Assembly (NCBI RefSeq): GCF_001445655.1 | Contig: NZ_LNBE01000004.1 | Span: 2,801,218-2,865,217 of the forward strand | Source of the DNA: Streptomyces roseifaciens | Lineage (GTDB): Bacteria; Actinomycetota; Actinomycetes; Streptomycetales; Streptomycetaceae | Direction of reading: 5' to 3' | Length of the DNA: 64,000 nucleotides | Shown here: positions 53,883 to 63,891 of the stretch, in pieces | Layout of the letters: the number at the start of each line of letters is the position of its first letter | How positions within the stretch are numbered: position 1 is the first letter of the stretch | Translations under genes and position numbers: made by a program | The notes under the pieces: model-generated | The model's database searches: none | Seen by the model: only the letters and a program-made list of their open reading frames with translations | Told to the model about the DNA's origin: nothing

Positions 53883-54884
53883 TCAGGATCCCTTCTTCCG
53901 CCAGTCGGCTCCCCACCCGCCGCCGGGCGGCACCGCGCCCCCGCCCGGCGGAGCGCCTGCGCCCGCATCCGCGGCCGGCGCGCTGTGCGCGTGGTACTCC
54001 ACCGACTCGGCGGTCAGCTGCATGAAGGCCTCTTCCAGGGACGCCTGCTGGGGGCTCAGCTCGTGCAGGACGAGCTGGTGCCGCGCGGCGAGCTCGCCCA
54101 GCCGGGCCGCCTCCGTGCCGTCGACCTCCAGGTGGCCGTCCTGCGTGGTCACGGCCGTGATCCCGGCACCGGCCAGCACGTCCAGCAGCCGCTCGGTCTC
54201 GGGGGAGCGCAGCCGTACGTACGAGCGCGAGTTACGGGCGATGAAGTCCGCCATCGAGGTGTCGGCGAGCAGCCGGCCCTGGCCGATGACGATCAGGTGC
54301 TCGGCGGTCAGCGCCATCTCGCTCATCAGGTGCGAGGAGACGAAGACCGTACGCCCCTGGGAGGCGAGGTTCTTCATCAGATTGCGGATCCAGTGGATGC
54401 CCTCGGGGTCGAGGCCGTTGACGGGCTCGTCGAACATCAGGATCTGCGGGTCGCCGAGCAGCGCGGCGGCGATGCCCAGGCGCTGCCCCATGCCGAGCGA
54501 GAAGCCCTTGGAGCGCTTTCCGGCCACCGAGGCCAGGCCGACCGTGTCCAGAACCTCACGGACGCGGGAGCGCGCGATGCCGTTGCTCTGCGCCAGGCAC
54601 AGCAGGTGGTTGTAGGCGCTGCGGCCACCGTGCATGGCCTTGGCGTCCAGCAGGGCGCCGACGGTCCGCAGCGGGTCCTTCAGCTGCCGGTAGTGCTGCC
54701 CGTCGATGAGGACCGTGCCGGCGGTGGGGCTGTCCAGGTCGAGCATCATCCGCATCGTCGTGGACTTGCCCGCGCCGTTGGGGCCCAGGAAGCCGGTGAC
54801 GATCCCGGGGCGGACGGTGCAGGTGAGGCCGTCGACGGCGAGCTTGTCGCCGTAGCGCTTGGTCAGGCCCTGCAGCTCGATCAT
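53883..54884 (-). CDS. ABC transporter ATP-binding protein (second copy)
   Basis: The 333-residue protein has Walker A GPNGAGKS, signature FSLGMGQRLGIAAALLG and Walker B LMFDEPVNGLD, the same spacing as the first copy, plus a Gly/Pro-rich C-terminal tail. The order (ATPase first, then permease, minus strand) repeats that of the first pair. The first copy's long Pro-rich tail is absent here, so the duplicates have diverged at their ends. Confidence 0.92.
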   Translation of the reverse strand: MIELQGLTKRYGDKLAVDGLTCTVRPGIVTGFLGPNGAGKSTTMRMMLDLDSPTAGTVLIDGQHYRQLKDPLRTVGALLDAKAMHGGRSAYNHLLCLAQSNGIARSRVREVLDTVGLASVAGKRSKGFSLGMGQRLGIAAALLGDPQILMFDEPVNGLDPEGIHWIRNLMKNLASQGRTVFVSSHLMSEMALTAEHLIVIGQGRLLADTSMADFIARNSRSYVRLRSPETERLLDVLAGAGITAVTTQDGHLEVDGTEAARLGELAARHQLVLHELSPQQASLEEAFMQLTAESVEYHAHSAPAADAGAGAPPGGGAVPPGGGWGADWRKKGS

Positions 54885-54971
54885 TCAGTCACGGTAAGGG
54901 GGGCCGGCATGCCCCGCCAGCGGTAGCGGGCCGTCCGGGGGAGCGGCCCGGGGCGCCCGGGAGGGCGACCG

Positions 54972-55008
54972 CTGCCCCGTGCGCCCGCACAGGCGGCGCA
55001 CAGGGCAG
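54972..55008 (-). terminator. Terminator after filP
   Basis: CTGCCCCGTGCGCC (54972-54985) pairs with GGCGCACAGGGCAG (54995-55008) over 14 bp with one C-A mismatch (C54978/A55002), about 35-70 bp after the filP stop on the minus strand. Confidence 0.6.
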
Positions 55009-55041
55009 GACGGGAGTCCCGGAAGGTCAGCGGCCCTGGGC

Positions 55042-55980
55042 TCAGCGGCTCTGCTGGGCGGGGACGCCGCGGGAGATCGGCTCGTCGTCGCCGGGGACGC
55101 CGGCCGCGGCGACGGCGGCGCCGGTCAGCGTGGCCAGCATCTCGCGGACGTTGGTCAGCTGGGCGTTGATGCTGTCGCGGCGGTTGGTGAGCGCGGCGAG
55201 CTCGCGCTCGGACTCGCTGCGGATGCGGTCCGCCTTGGCGTTGGCGTCGGCCACGATGTCCTCGGCCTGGCGCTGGGCGGTCTCCACCGTCTGGCGGGCG
55301 CGGCGCTCGGCGTCCGTGCGCAGCTTCTCCGCCTCCAGGCGCAGCTGCTCCGCGCGGTGCTCGATCTCCGCCAGCCGCTTCTCCGCCTTGGCCTGACGGG
55401 AGGCCAGGTCGCGCTCGGACTGCTCGCGCCGCTTGGCCAGGTTGGTCTCGAAGTCGGCGGCGGCCTGGGCCGCCTTGGCGCGGGTCTCCTCGAAGAGGGC
55501 GTCCGCCTCCTCGCGCTTGGACTGGGCGTCCTTCTGCGCCTCGGCCCGCAGCTGGGCGGAGTCGCCCTTGGCCTTCTCGACGATGCGCGCGCCCTCGTCC
55601 TCCGCCTTCGCCTTGCGGTCGGCGGCGAACGACTCGGCGTCGTTGCGCACCTGCTGGGCGGCGGACTCGGCAAGCTCGCGGTGCTGCTCGGCGGCGCGCC
55701 GCGCCTCCTCACGCAGATCCTTGGCCTCTTCCTCGGCCAGCCGAAGGATCTTCTCGACCCTCGCCCCCAGCCCCGCATAGGACGGCTCGGCGTCATTGAC
55801 CTGGGCCTGAGCATTCTGCGTCTCGAGGTGCAGCTCCTCGATGCGCTTTTCCAGAGAGGTGATGCGTGCCAGTGCGCTGTCTCGGTCGGCGACGAGCTTG
55901 GTAATGCGGTCGTCCACCTGGCCGCGGTCGTATCCACGCCGCACAAGCTCGAAGCCGAAGGGGGAGGAAGTGTCACTCAT
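55042..55980 (-). CDS. filP: Filament-forming coiled-coil protein FilP
   Basis: FilP forms filaments that stiffen Streptomyces hyphae and works with DivIVA and Scy at growing tips. The 312-residue protein starts ATG 55980 with an N-terminal part that looks like a short DivIVA-like head (FGFELVRRGYDRGQVDD) followed by a continuous coiled coil rich in Ala, Glu, Arg and Lys in heptads. Length matches the S. coelicolor protein. It lies next to scy, its partner, on the same strand and 114 bp apart. Confidence 0.93.
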   Translation of the reverse strand: MSDTSSPFGFELVRRGYDRGQVDDRITKLVADRDSALARITSLEKRIEELHLETQNAQAQVNDAEPSYAGLGARVEKILRLAEEEAKDLREEARRAAEQHRELAESAAQQVRNDAESFAADRKAKAEDEGARIVEKAKGDSAQLRAEAQKDAQSKREEADALFEETRAKAAQAAADFETNLAKRREQSERDLASRQAKAEKRLAEIEHRAEQLRLEAEKLRTDAERRARQTVETAQRQAEDIVADANAKADRIRSESERELAALTNRRDSINAQLTNVREMLATLTGAAVAAAGVPGDDEPISRGVPAQQSR

Positions 55981-56094
55981 GGGGTTCCTGTCATAAGAGA
56001 CCGGTGAGGTGATAGAGGGAATCCTAGGGGTGCGAGCGGCGTGTCATCAGGTGAATGGTTGGCAGATCTGGAGAATGTCCCCCCGTTTGAGTGG

Positions 56095-58839
56095 CTACTT
56101 CTGTGACTGCTTGCCACCCGAACGAGTAGCACCGGCACCCGCCGCTGCCTTCACCCCGCCATCCTTGGCGCTTCCGGCCCCCGGGGCCTCAAAAGATTCC
56201 AACGCCTCCAACACGTCCTGGACACGGGAAATCTCGGCCTGAATGTCCTCGCGACGGCGCACCAGGACCTCCAACTCCCGCTTTCCCTCCTCGACAAGGC
56301 GCTTGGCCTCCTCCGCACCCTCGGTGCGCAGGCGCTCCGACTCCCGTACGGCGGCGGCCTTCTTCTGCTCGGCCTCCTTGAGCAGCCCCTCGACCTTCTT
56401 CACCGCGGCGATCCGCACCTTGCTGGCCTCGCTGCTCGCGTCGGACAGCAGCTTCTTCGCCTTCTCCTCGGCCTCCTCGAGCTGCTCGGTCGCGGCCGCG
56501 ACGAGCTTGTCGCAGCGCTCGCCCGCCGACTGCATCGCCTCGGCGGCCTCGCGCCGCGCCCGGCCGTGCAGCTCCTCGACCTCGCCCTCGACGCGCGAGC
56601 GCAGCTCGTCGGCGCGCTCCCTTATCGCGGTGGCGTCCCCGCGCGCCTCGGCGAGCAGCGTGTCCGCGTCCGTACGGGCCTGCTCGACCAGGGCGTTGCC
56701 CTCGCCGGTGGCCTCCGTGACGATCCGCTCGGCCTCGCGGCGGGCGACGCCCACCATCGTGTCGGCCTGCTCCTCGGCGGTCGCGGCCGTGCGCAGCGCC
56801 TCCTCCTGCGCCTTGGCGATCAGGGCGTCCGCCTGCTCGCCCGCGTCGGCCAGCCGCTTGGCGGCGGCCTCACGGGCGTCGTCGACGGTCTGCTCGCCCT
56901 CGGCACGGGCCTCCGCGCGCAGCCGCTCCGCCTCCTGGACGGCGTCGGCCTTGATGCGTGCGGAGTCCGCGCGCGTGCTGTTGGCGTTCTCCTGCGCGGC
57001 GGCCAGCGCCTCGGAGGCCTCCAAGGCCATCCGCTCGGCCTCCGCCGTCGCCTCGGCGACGAGGCTGTCCGCCTGCTCGGCGGCCTCGGTGCGGCGGGCG
57101 TTCGCCGCCTCCCGGGCCTCGTCGAGGACCCGGGCGGCGTCGGTGCGCAGCCGCTCGGACTCGGCGTCCGCCTCGGCGAGCGTGCGCTCGGCCTTCCCGG
57201 CGGCCTCCGTGCGGACGGCTTCGGCGGCCTCGCGGGCCTCCTCGCTCGTACGGGCGGCCTCGCGGCGCGCGGTCTCCACCGTCTCGGCGGCCTCGGCCCG
57301 CAGCTTCTCCGCCTCGGCCGTGGCCTCGGAGATCAGCTCGTCGGCCTGCGCGGCCGCTTCCGTACGGTGCCGGCCGGCGGCCTCGCGGGCCTCGTCGACG
57401 ATGCGGTCGGCCTCGCTCTGCGCCCCGGAGGTGAGCTCCTCGGCCTCGCGGATGATCCGCTCGGCCTCGGCGTGGCCCTCGGAGCGCATCCGGTTCGCGT
57501 CCTCGCGGGCCTCGGCGCGCGCCCGCGCCGCATCCTGCTCGGCCGACGCCAGGGCGTCGGACGCGTCGGTGCGCATCTGCTTGGAGCGGGCGGACGCCTC
57601 CGCCACCGTGCGCTCCGCGTCGGCCTTCGTCTTGGCGAGGAGCGCCTCGGCGGCCTCCTCGGCCTCGCGCCGGTGCTTCCCGGCGTCCTCGCGGGCCTCC
57701 GTGACCGTCCGCTCGGCCTCGGCGCGCAGCCTGGCGGCCTCCTCGGCCGCCTCCGCCTGCTGCGCCTCCGCCGACTCGCGGGCCTCCTCCAGGACGGAGC
57801 CGGCCTCGGCGACGAGCCGCTCGGCCTCCGCGGCGGCGTCCGCGCGCAGCTGCTCGGCCTCGGCCTTGAGCGCCTCGGCGTCCTTGGTGGCCTCGCTGAC
57901 CAGCCGGGCGACCTCGGCCCGGGCGGTGCGGGTGCGCTGCTCGTTCTCCGACTCGGCGCCCGACAGGCGGCGCTCGGCGCTCTCCTTCGCCTCGGCGACC
58001 AGCTTCTCGGCCTCGGCGCGCGCCTCGCGCAGCGACGAGTCGGCCTCCTGCAGGCGGGCCTCGGCGGTACGGGTGAGCTCGGCCGCGGCCGTACGGGCCT
58101 GGTCGCTCTCCGTACCGGCGGACGCGCGCAGCCGCTCGGCGTGGTCGGTGGCCTCCTGCGCCTGCGCGGACGCGGCGGTCAGCAGCCGCTCGGCGTCCGT
58201 ACGGGCACGGCGCAGCAGGGCCTCGGCCTCGGCGCGGGCCTCGTCGGCCGCGGAGCTGAGGCGGGCGCGGGCCTGCTCGGCCAGGCGCTGGGCCTCGGCG
58301 CGGGCCGTGGCCAGCGCCTGCTCGGCCTCCGCCCGGGACTCCTCCAGCAGCCGCCGGGCCTGGGACTCCGTGCGCGCACGCAGCTGCTCGGCCCAGGCCA
58401 CGTTCTCGTTGACGTGCGACTCGACGGTCTGGCGGCGCTCGTTGAGCTCCTCGTCCAGGCGCTGGCGGCGCGCGACGGCCTCCGCGTGGAGCTCGGCCTC
58501 CATCCGCGCCTGGCGCTCGGCCTGCTCCTGCAGCAGACGCTGCGTCTGCGCCCGGGCCTCGCGCAGCTCGCGCTCGGCGTCCGTGCGCATCTGATCCGCC
58601 TGAATCTGGGCATTGCGGAGCAACTGCTCCGCCTGGTAACCCATGTCGGCGGTGTCGTACGCCGGGCGGTGGGCGAGATTGCGGCGCGCCTCGTGGAGCT
58701 TGGCGCGCAGCACCTCGACCTGGTAGCCGAGGTCGTCGGCGTGCTGGACCGCCTTCTCCCGCTCCTTCTTCAGCCGCTCCATCTCGGCTTCGAATTGCGA
58801 GAGGTGGTCGTCAGCCTCGTAGCGGTCGTTGCCCCGCAC
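56095..58839 (-). CDS. scy: Polarity-determining coiled-coil protein Scy (short form)
   Basis: Scy organises the tip-organising centre for polar growth in Streptomyces. The 914-residue protein begins GTG at 58839 with DDHLSQFEAEMERLKKERE and runs as one long coiled coil with repeating Glu/Ala/Arg blocks (about every 50 residues), ending in a short Gly/Ala/Ser tail. S. coelicolor Scy is, as I recall, about 1,326 residues, so this copy lacks roughly 400 residues of repeats or repeat number differs by lineage. filP lies immediately downstream. Confidence 0.9.
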   Translation of the reverse strand: MRGNDRYEADDHLSQFEAEMERLKKEREKAVQHADDLGYQVEVLRAKLHEARRNLAHRPAYDTADMGYQAEQLLRNAQIQADQMRTDAERELREARAQTQRLLQEQAERQARMEAELHAEAVARRQRLDEELNERRQTVESHVNENVAWAEQLRARTESQARRLLEESRAEAEQALATARAEAQRLAEQARARLSSAADEARAEAEALLRRARTDAERLLTAASAQAQEATDHAERLRASAGTESDQARTAAAELTRTAEARLQEADSSLREARAEAEKLVAEAKESAERRLSGAESENEQRTRTARAEVARLVSEATKDAEALKAEAEQLRADAAAEAERLVAEAGSVLEEARESAEAQQAEAAEEAARLRAEAERTVTEAREDAGKHRREAEEAAEALLAKTKADAERTVAEASARSKQMRTDASDALASAEQDAARARAEAREDANRMRSEGHAEAERIIREAEELTSGAQSEADRIVDEAREAAGRHRTEAAAQADELISEATAEAEKLRAEAAETVETARREAARTSEEAREAAEAVRTEAAGKAERTLAEADAESERLRTDAARVLDEAREAANARRTEAAEQADSLVAEATAEAERMALEASEALAAAQENANSTRADSARIKADAVQEAERLRAEARAEGEQTVDDAREAAAKRLADAGEQADALIAKAQEEALRTAATAEEQADTMVGVARREAERIVTEATGEGNALVEQARTDADTLLAEARGDATAIRERADELRSRVEGEVEELHGRARREAAEAMQSAGERCDKLVAAATEQLEEAEEKAKKLLSDASSEASKVRIAAVKKVEGLLKEAEQKKAAAVRESERLRTEGAEEAKRLVEEGKRELEVLVRRREDIQAEISRVQDVLEALESFEAPGAGSAKDGGVKAAAGAGATRSGGKQSQK

Positions 58840-59020
58840 TGCGCGGTCCCATCCGTCCCCTGGTCGCCTTGGCGGCCGGCCCGTTCCCGCGTGTATCGGT
58901 TGGAATCCGGAGCCCGCCCTTCCGAAGAAATGGTGTCAGATCATCGGTACAGCCCGGTCCGGGCCCCCACCCCCAGGACCCCGGCCGAACCCGCACTCTA
59001 CCGGCCGGGGGAGGTGAGGG

Positions 59021-59461
59021 TCAGTGCTCCCGGTCCGCCGGGGGCGCCGAGGTGACCAGTTCGGTCAGCACGCCGTGGCAGTCCTTGGGGTGCAGGAAGG
59101 TGATCCGCGAGCCCATGGAACCGATCCGCGGCTCGTCGTAGAGCACCCGCACGCCCTTGCCGCGGACGGCCTCGGCGTCCCCGTCCACGTCCGCCGTGCC
59201 GAAGGCGATGTGATGGACTCCCTCGCCGTTCTTCGCCAGCCACTTGCCGACCGCGGAGTCCTCCCTGGTCGGCTCCAGCAGCTGCAGGTAGGAGGCCCCT
59301 CCGTCGGAGGTCTCGTTGATTTTGAGCATGGCCTCGCGGACGCCCTGCTCCTCGTTGACCTCGGTGTGGAACACCTCGAAGCCGTACGTGGCACGGTAGA
59401 ACTCGACAGTCCGGTCGAGGTCGAAGCAGGCGATCCCGATGTGGTCGATACGCGTCAGCAT
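59021..59461 (-). CDS. mce: Methylmalonyl-CoA epimerase
   Basis: The enzyme interconverts (R)- and (S)-methylmalonyl-CoA. The 146-residue VOC-fold protein has metal ligands in IDHIGIA near residue 7, GVHHIAF near residue 88 and the Glu of VLTELV near 137. It starts ATG 59461; a GTG-type start upstream would only add 12 residues. It is divergent from the thiolase gene and near meaB, so the methylmalonyl-CoA branch is clustered. Confidence 0.93.
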   Translation of the reverse strand: MLTRIDHIGIACFDLDRTVEFYRATYGFEVFHTEVNEEQGVREAMLKINETSDGGASYLQLLEPTREDSAVGKWLAKNGEGVHHIAFGTADVDGDAEAVRGKGVRVLYDEPRIGSMGSRITFLHPKDCHGVLTELVTSAPPADREH

Positions 59462-59618
59462 GGAACCAGTGCACCGCCGTACGGCTTGGTCACGCAACGT
59501 GTACGCAACGTGCTTGCGATCACACCCGCTGCCCGGTGACCCCGCGGGTACCGCTCAGTACATTGACGGAAACCACCGTTAACCTCCGCTCGAAGTCGAC
59601 TCGAAGGGGCCGCGCCTC

Positions 59619-60830
59619 ATGTCTGGTACGAACGGTTCGACCAGCACCACCTCCGTGATCGTCGCGGGCGCCCGTACGCCCATGGGCAAGCTGCTCGGCT
59701 CCCTGCGCAGCTTCTCCGCGGCCGAGCTGGGCGGCTTCGCCATCAAGGCGGCCCTCGACCGGGCCGGCATCGGCGGCGACCAGGTGCAGTACGTGATCAT
59801 GGGTCAGGTGCTGCAGGCCGGCGCCGGGCAGATCCCGGCCCGCCAGGCGGCGGTCAAGGGCGGCATCCCCATGAACGTCCCCGCGCTGACCATCAACAAG
59901 GTCTGCCTCTCCGGCCTCGACGCCATCGCCCTCGCCGACCAGCTCATCCGCGCGGGCGAGTTCGACATCGTGGTGGCCGGCGGCCAGGAGTCCATGACCA
60001 ACGCCCCGCACCTGCTGCCCAAGTCCCGCGAGGGCTACAAGTACGGCGCGATCGAGATGCTCGACTCGATGGACCACGACGGCCTCACCGACTCCTTCGA
60101 GTCCATCGCCATGGGCGCCTCCACCGAGAACCACAACACCCGCCTCGGCATCGGCCGCGCCGCCCAGGACGAGATCGGCGCCCGCTCCCACCAGCGCGCC
60201 GCCGCCGCCCAGAAGAACGGCATCTTCGAGGCCGAGATCACCCCGGTCGAGGTCCCGCAGCGCAAGGGCGACCCGGTGGTCTTCGCCCACGACGAGGGCG
60301 TCCGCGGCGACACCACCACCGAGGTCCTCGGCAGGCTGCGCCCGTCCTTCAGCAAGGACGGCACGATCACCGCCGGCACCTCCTCGCAGATCTCCGACGG
60401 CGCCGCCGCCGTCGTCGTGATGAGCAAGGCCAAGGCCGAGGAGCTGGGCCTGGAGTGGATCGCCGAGATCGGCGCCCACGGCAACGTCGCAGGTCCCGAC
60501 AACTCCCTGCACTCCCAGCCCTCCAACGCCATCCAGCACGCGCTGCGCCGCGAGGGCCTGACCGTCGAGGACCTCGATCTCATCGAGATCAACGAGGCGT
60601 TCGCCGCCGTCCTCGTGCAGTCAATCAAGGACCTCGGCGTGTCCCCGGAAAAGGTGAACGTCAACGGCGGTGCCATCGCGCTCGGTCACCCGATCGGCAT
60701 GTCCGGCGCCCGCACCGTCCTGCACCTCGCGCTGGAGCTCAAGCGGCGCGGCGGCGGCGTCGGCGCGGCGGCCCTGTGCGGCGGCGGCGGCCAGGGCGAC
60801 GCCCTGATCATCCGCGTCCCCGGCAAGTGA
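59619..60830 (+). CDS. Acetyl-CoA acetyltransferase (thiolase)
   Basis: The thiolase condenses or cleaves acetyl-CoA units. The 403-residue protein has the nucleophilic Cys in [11 protein letters not shown] near residue 93, the His in [16 protein letters not shown] near residue 355 and the second Cys in ALCGGGGQG. The ATG at 59619 lacks a strong ribosome binding site. It precedes meaB by 37 bp, probably in one operon with it. Confidence 0.95.
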   Translation: MSGTNGSTSTTSVIVAGARTPMGKLLGSLRSFSAAELGGFAIKAALDRAGIGGDQVQYVIMGQVLQAGAGQIPARQAAVKGGIPMNVPALTINKVCLSGLDAIALADQLIRAGEFDIVVAGGQESMTNAPHLLPKSREGYKYGAIEMLDSMDHDGLTDSFESIAMGASTENHNTRLGIGRAAQDEIGARSHQRAAAAQKNGIFEAEITPVEVPQRKGDPVVFAHDEGVRGDTTTEVLGRLRPSFSKDGTITAGTSSQISDGAAAVVVMSKAKAEELGLEWIAEIGAHGNVAGPDNSLHSQPSNAIQHALRREGLTVEDLDLIEINEAFAAVLVQSIKDLGVSPEKVNVNGGAIALGHPIGMSGARTVLHLALELKRRGGGVGAAALCGGGGQGDALIIRVPGK

Positions 60831-60867
60831 CCTCACGCTTCCCGAGGTTTCCCAGAACGGAGCACTG

Positions 60868-61839
60868 ATGGTGGACGTCCCCGCACTGGTGGAGCAGGCC
60901 CGCGAAGGCCGGCCGCGCGCCGTGGCCCGGCTGATCTCCCTGGTGGAGGGGGCGTCCCCGCAACTGCGCGACGTCATGGCCGCCCTGGCGCCGCTGACCG
61001 GCGGCGCGTACGTCGTGGGCCTCACGGGCTCGCCCGGCGTCGGCAAGTCGACGTCGACGTCGGCGCTGGTCAGCGCCTACCGGCGGGCGGGCAAGCGGGT
61101 CGGGGTGCTGGCCGTCGACCCGTCCTCGCCGTTCTCGGGCGGCGCCCTGCTCGGCGACCGCGTACGGATGTCCGACCACGCCTCCGACCCGGGGGTGTAC
61201 ATCCGTTCCATGGCCACGCGCGGCCATCTGGGCGGCCTGGCCTGGGCCGCTCCGCAGGCCATCCGCGTCCTGGACGCGGCCGGCTGCGACGTGATCCTCG
61301 TCGAGACGGTCGGCGTCGGCCAGTCCGAGGTGGAGATCGCCTCCCAGGCCGACACGAGCGTGGTGCTCCTCGCCCCGGGGATGGGCGACGGCATCCAGGC
61401 CGCGAAGGCGGGCATCCTCGAGATCGGCGACGTCTACGTCGTCAACAAGGCCGACCGCGACGGCGCCGACGCCACGGCCCGCGAGCTCAACCACATGCTC
61501 GGGCTGGGCGAGGCCAGGGGCCCGGGCGACTGGCGGCCCCCGATCGTCAAGACGGTGGCCGCGCGCGGCGAGGGCACGGACGAGCTCGTCGAGGCCCTGG
61601 AGAAGCACCGGGCCTGGATGGAGGAGCGGGGCGTCCTGGCGGACCGCCGCATCGCCCGGGCCGCCCGCGAGGTCGAGACCATCGCCGTCACCGCCCTGCG
61701 CGAACGCATCGCCGACCTCCACGGCGACCGCCGCCTGACCGCCCTGGCGGAGCGCATCGTCGGCGGATCGCTGGACCCGTACGCGGCCGCGGACGAGCTG
61801 GTCGCGGGCCTGACGGAACGCGGTGCGCCCGCCTCCTGA
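60868..61839 (+). CDS. meaB: Methylmalonyl-CoA mutase-associated GTPase MeaB
   Basis: MeaB is the G-protein chaperone that loads and protects methylmalonyl-CoA mutase. The 323-residue protein has the P-loop GLTGSPGVGKST near residue 55, DPSSPFSGGALLGDR, VETVGVGQSE for switch II and NKAD as the base-specificity motif. It lies downstream of the thiolase gene; mce and a PduO-type adenosyltransferase elsewhere in the window complete the adenosylcobalamin branch. Confidence 0.95.
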   Translation: MVDVPALVEQAREGRPRAVARLISLVEGASPQLRDVMAALAPLTGGAYVVGLTGSPGVGKSTSTSALVSAYRRAGKRVGVLAVDPSSPFSGGALLGDRVRMSDHASDPGVYIRSMATRGHLGGLAWAAPQAIRVLDAAGCDVILVETVGVGQSEVEIASQADTSVVLLAPGMGDGIQAAKAGILEIGDVYVVNKADRDGADATARELNHMLGLGEARGPGDWRPPIVKTVAARGEGTDELVEALEKHRAWMEERGVLADRRIARAAREVETIAVTALRERIADLHGDRRLTALAERIVGGSLDPYAAADELVAGLTERGAPAS

Positions 61840-61901
61840 ACTGTCATGGAACGCTCATACGATTCGCCGAAACGGATCTTGGTCGGGGAACGTCTTTACG
61901 G

Positions 61902-63836
61902 ATGTCCCCCGTTTCCGTCGAGAGCGATCAGCCCTTGAGCAAGAACCGGCAGAAGCTGCGTCCCCGCCGCCGCAGGACGGAGGAAGCGGCAGCCCGCAAG
62001 CGCTTCATCGACTACCCCCGTCGGGGCAGACGCGGCGTGCGCCGCTGGCTGCCGTCGTGGCGGCTGACGGGAGGCACCCTCCTGCTCGGCCTGGGCGGTG
62101 TGACCGGGCTGTTCGCGTGCGTCTACGCGAGTGTCGACATTCCCGACGAGAACGCCGCGGCCCGCCGGGAGGCCAACACCTACTACTGGTCGGACGGTTC
62201 GCGGCTGGCGAGCATCGGCGAGGTCAACCGCACCATCGTCCGGCTGTCCGACGTACCGGAGTCCACGCAGAACGCGGTGATAGCCGCCGAGAACGAGAGC
62301 TTCTACCGTGACCGCGGAGTGTCGTTCAAGGGCATCCTGCGGGCCTTCGCCAGCACGGCGGGGGGCGAGGAGACGCAGGGCGGCTCCACCATCACCCAGC
62401 AGTACGTGAAGAACACCTACCTCTCGCAGGAGCAGACCGCCACCCGGAAGGTCAAGGAGTTCGTCATCTCGCTGAAGGTGGACCGGACGAAGAGCAAGCA
62501 GGAGGTCCTGCAGGGCTACCTCAACACCAGCTGGTTCGGGCGCGGGGCGTACGGGATCGAGGCCGCCGCCCAGGCGTACTACGGCATCCCCGCGAAGAAG
62601 CTCGACCCGAGCCAAGGCGCCATGCTCGCCGCCCTGTTGAAGGGGGCCGAGCTCTACGACCCCTCGGTGAGCCGGAGCAACCACGCCCGGGCGGAGGACC
62701 GTTGGAAGTGGATCCTGGACCGGGAGGTGAAGACCGGCCGCATGTCCCGGGCGGAGCGCGACACTTACCGCACCTTCCCCGAACCCCGCAAACAGTCCGT
62801 GTCCACCGGGCTCGGCGGCCAGGCCGGCTATCTGGTCGACGTCGCCAACAAGGACATCAGGCAGCGGGCCATGCTCACCGAGCAGGACCTGGCCCTCGGC
62901 GGCTACCGGATCCACACCACCTTCGACAAGAGCCGCATGGAGCGGCTGAAGAAGGCCGTCGACGGCGTCCTCGCGAAGGACACCGATCCGCGGAAGCGGC
63001 CGGATTCCGACACGGACGTCCAGGCGGGGGCCGCCTCCGTACGGCCCTCGGACGGCGCCGTCCTCGCCCTCTACGGCGGGCCCGACGCCACGAAGCACTT
63101 CGCCAACAACGCCGACACCTCGGGCGTCCCGGCGGGCTCCGCCTTCAAGCCCTTCGTCCTCGCCGCCGCCCTGCAGGACGGCGTGGACCCCGGCAGCTAC
63201 TACGACGACAGCGGCAAGCTCCAGGAGGCCGGGGACTCCGGCCCCGACGAGAACCACCCCACCCTCCGCCAGGCCCTGACGAGCGGGGGCAACGCGACGT
63301 ACGTGCGCCTGGGGCAGGAGGTGGGCCTGAAGAAGGTGCGGGACACGGCCGTCCGGGCCGGCCTGCTCAAGAGCAGCATGGCCGAGCTGGAACAGGCCTT
63401 CCCCATCGGCACGTCCACGCCGAGTGCGATCCGCATGGCCGCGGCGTACGGCACCTTCGCCGAACGGGGCCTGCAGAACGACCCCTACTCCGTCACCAAG
63501 GTCGTCAAGGGCGGTGCGTCCGTGGGCGGCTTCGAGAGCCGGGCCAAGGCGCGGCGGGCCCTGGACAAGGACGTGGCCGACGAAGTGGCGCGCGCCCTCC
63601 GCGACCCCGGCGGGAGCTCCTGGTCGGCCGGGCGGACCGGCGACCAGGACCGCCTGAACTCGGCCTGGTTCACCGGCTGGTCCGGGAACCTCTCCACGGC
63701 CGTGACGGTGTTCCGCACGAAGCCCGAGGGCGGCCCGCTCCTGCCGATGCCGGACCTGGGCGGCGAGGAGGGTCAGCGGGGCAACGCCTTCCCGGCCCGC
63801 ATCTGGGCGGACTACATGGGCACGGCCCGCCCCTGA
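61902..63836 (+). CDS. Class A penicillin-binding protein with altered transpeptidase motifs
   Basis: The 644-residue protein has an Arg-rich N-terminus, one membrane anchor (about residues 48-75), a glycosyltransferase 51 domain with the catalytic Glu in AAENESFYRDRGV and QGGSTITQQYVKN, and a transpeptidase-like domain. SxxK is present (S413-A-F-K416), but SxN reads GGN (462-464) and KTG reads R578-TG, so acylation may be weak or absent. It is monofunctional or a divergent bifunctional synthase. Start ATG 61902; a TTG at 61935 is the alternative. Two transcription units (meaB and this gene) are separated by 62 bp. Confidence 0.85.
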   Translation: MSPVSVESDQPLSKNRQKLRPRRRRTEEAAARKRFIDYPRRGRRGVRRWLPSWRLTGGTLLLGLGGVTGLFACVYASVDIPDENAAARREANTYYWSDGSRLASIGEVNRTIVRLSDVPESTQNAVIAAENESFYRDRGVSFKGILRAFASTAGGEETQGGSTITQQYVKNTYLSQEQTATRKVKEFVISLKVDRTKSKQEVLQGYLNTSWFGRGAYGIEAAAQAYYGIPAKKLDPSQGAMLAALLKGAELYDPSVSRSNHARAEDRWKWILDREVKTGRMSRAERDTYRTFPEPRKQSVSTGLGGQAGYLVDVANKDIRQRAMLTEQDLALGGYRIHTTFDKSRMERLKKAVDGVLAKDTDPRKRPDSDTDVQAGAASVRPSDGAVLALYGGPDATKHFANNADTSGVPAGSAFKPFVLAAALQDGVDPGSYYDDSGKLQEAGDSGPDENHPTLRQALTSGGNATYVRLGQEVGLKKVRDTAVRAGLLKSSMAELEQAFPIGTSTPSAIRMAAAYGTFAERGLQNDPYSVTKVVKGGASVGGFESRAKARRALDKDVADEVARALRDPGGSSWSAGRTGDQDRLNSAWFTGWSGNLSTAVTVFRTKPEGGPLLPMPDLGGEEGQRGNAFPARIWADYMGTARP

Positions 63837-63891
63837 GCGCGTGCGGCGGCGCCGGGGCGGGCCGGGCCCGGGCGCGGCTGCGGGGCGGGGC

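Noticed and set aside
56243..58594. Plus-strand Ala/Ser/Arg frame opposite scy
   Set aside because: Produced by the periodic coding of the coiled coil; no ribosome binding site or domain.
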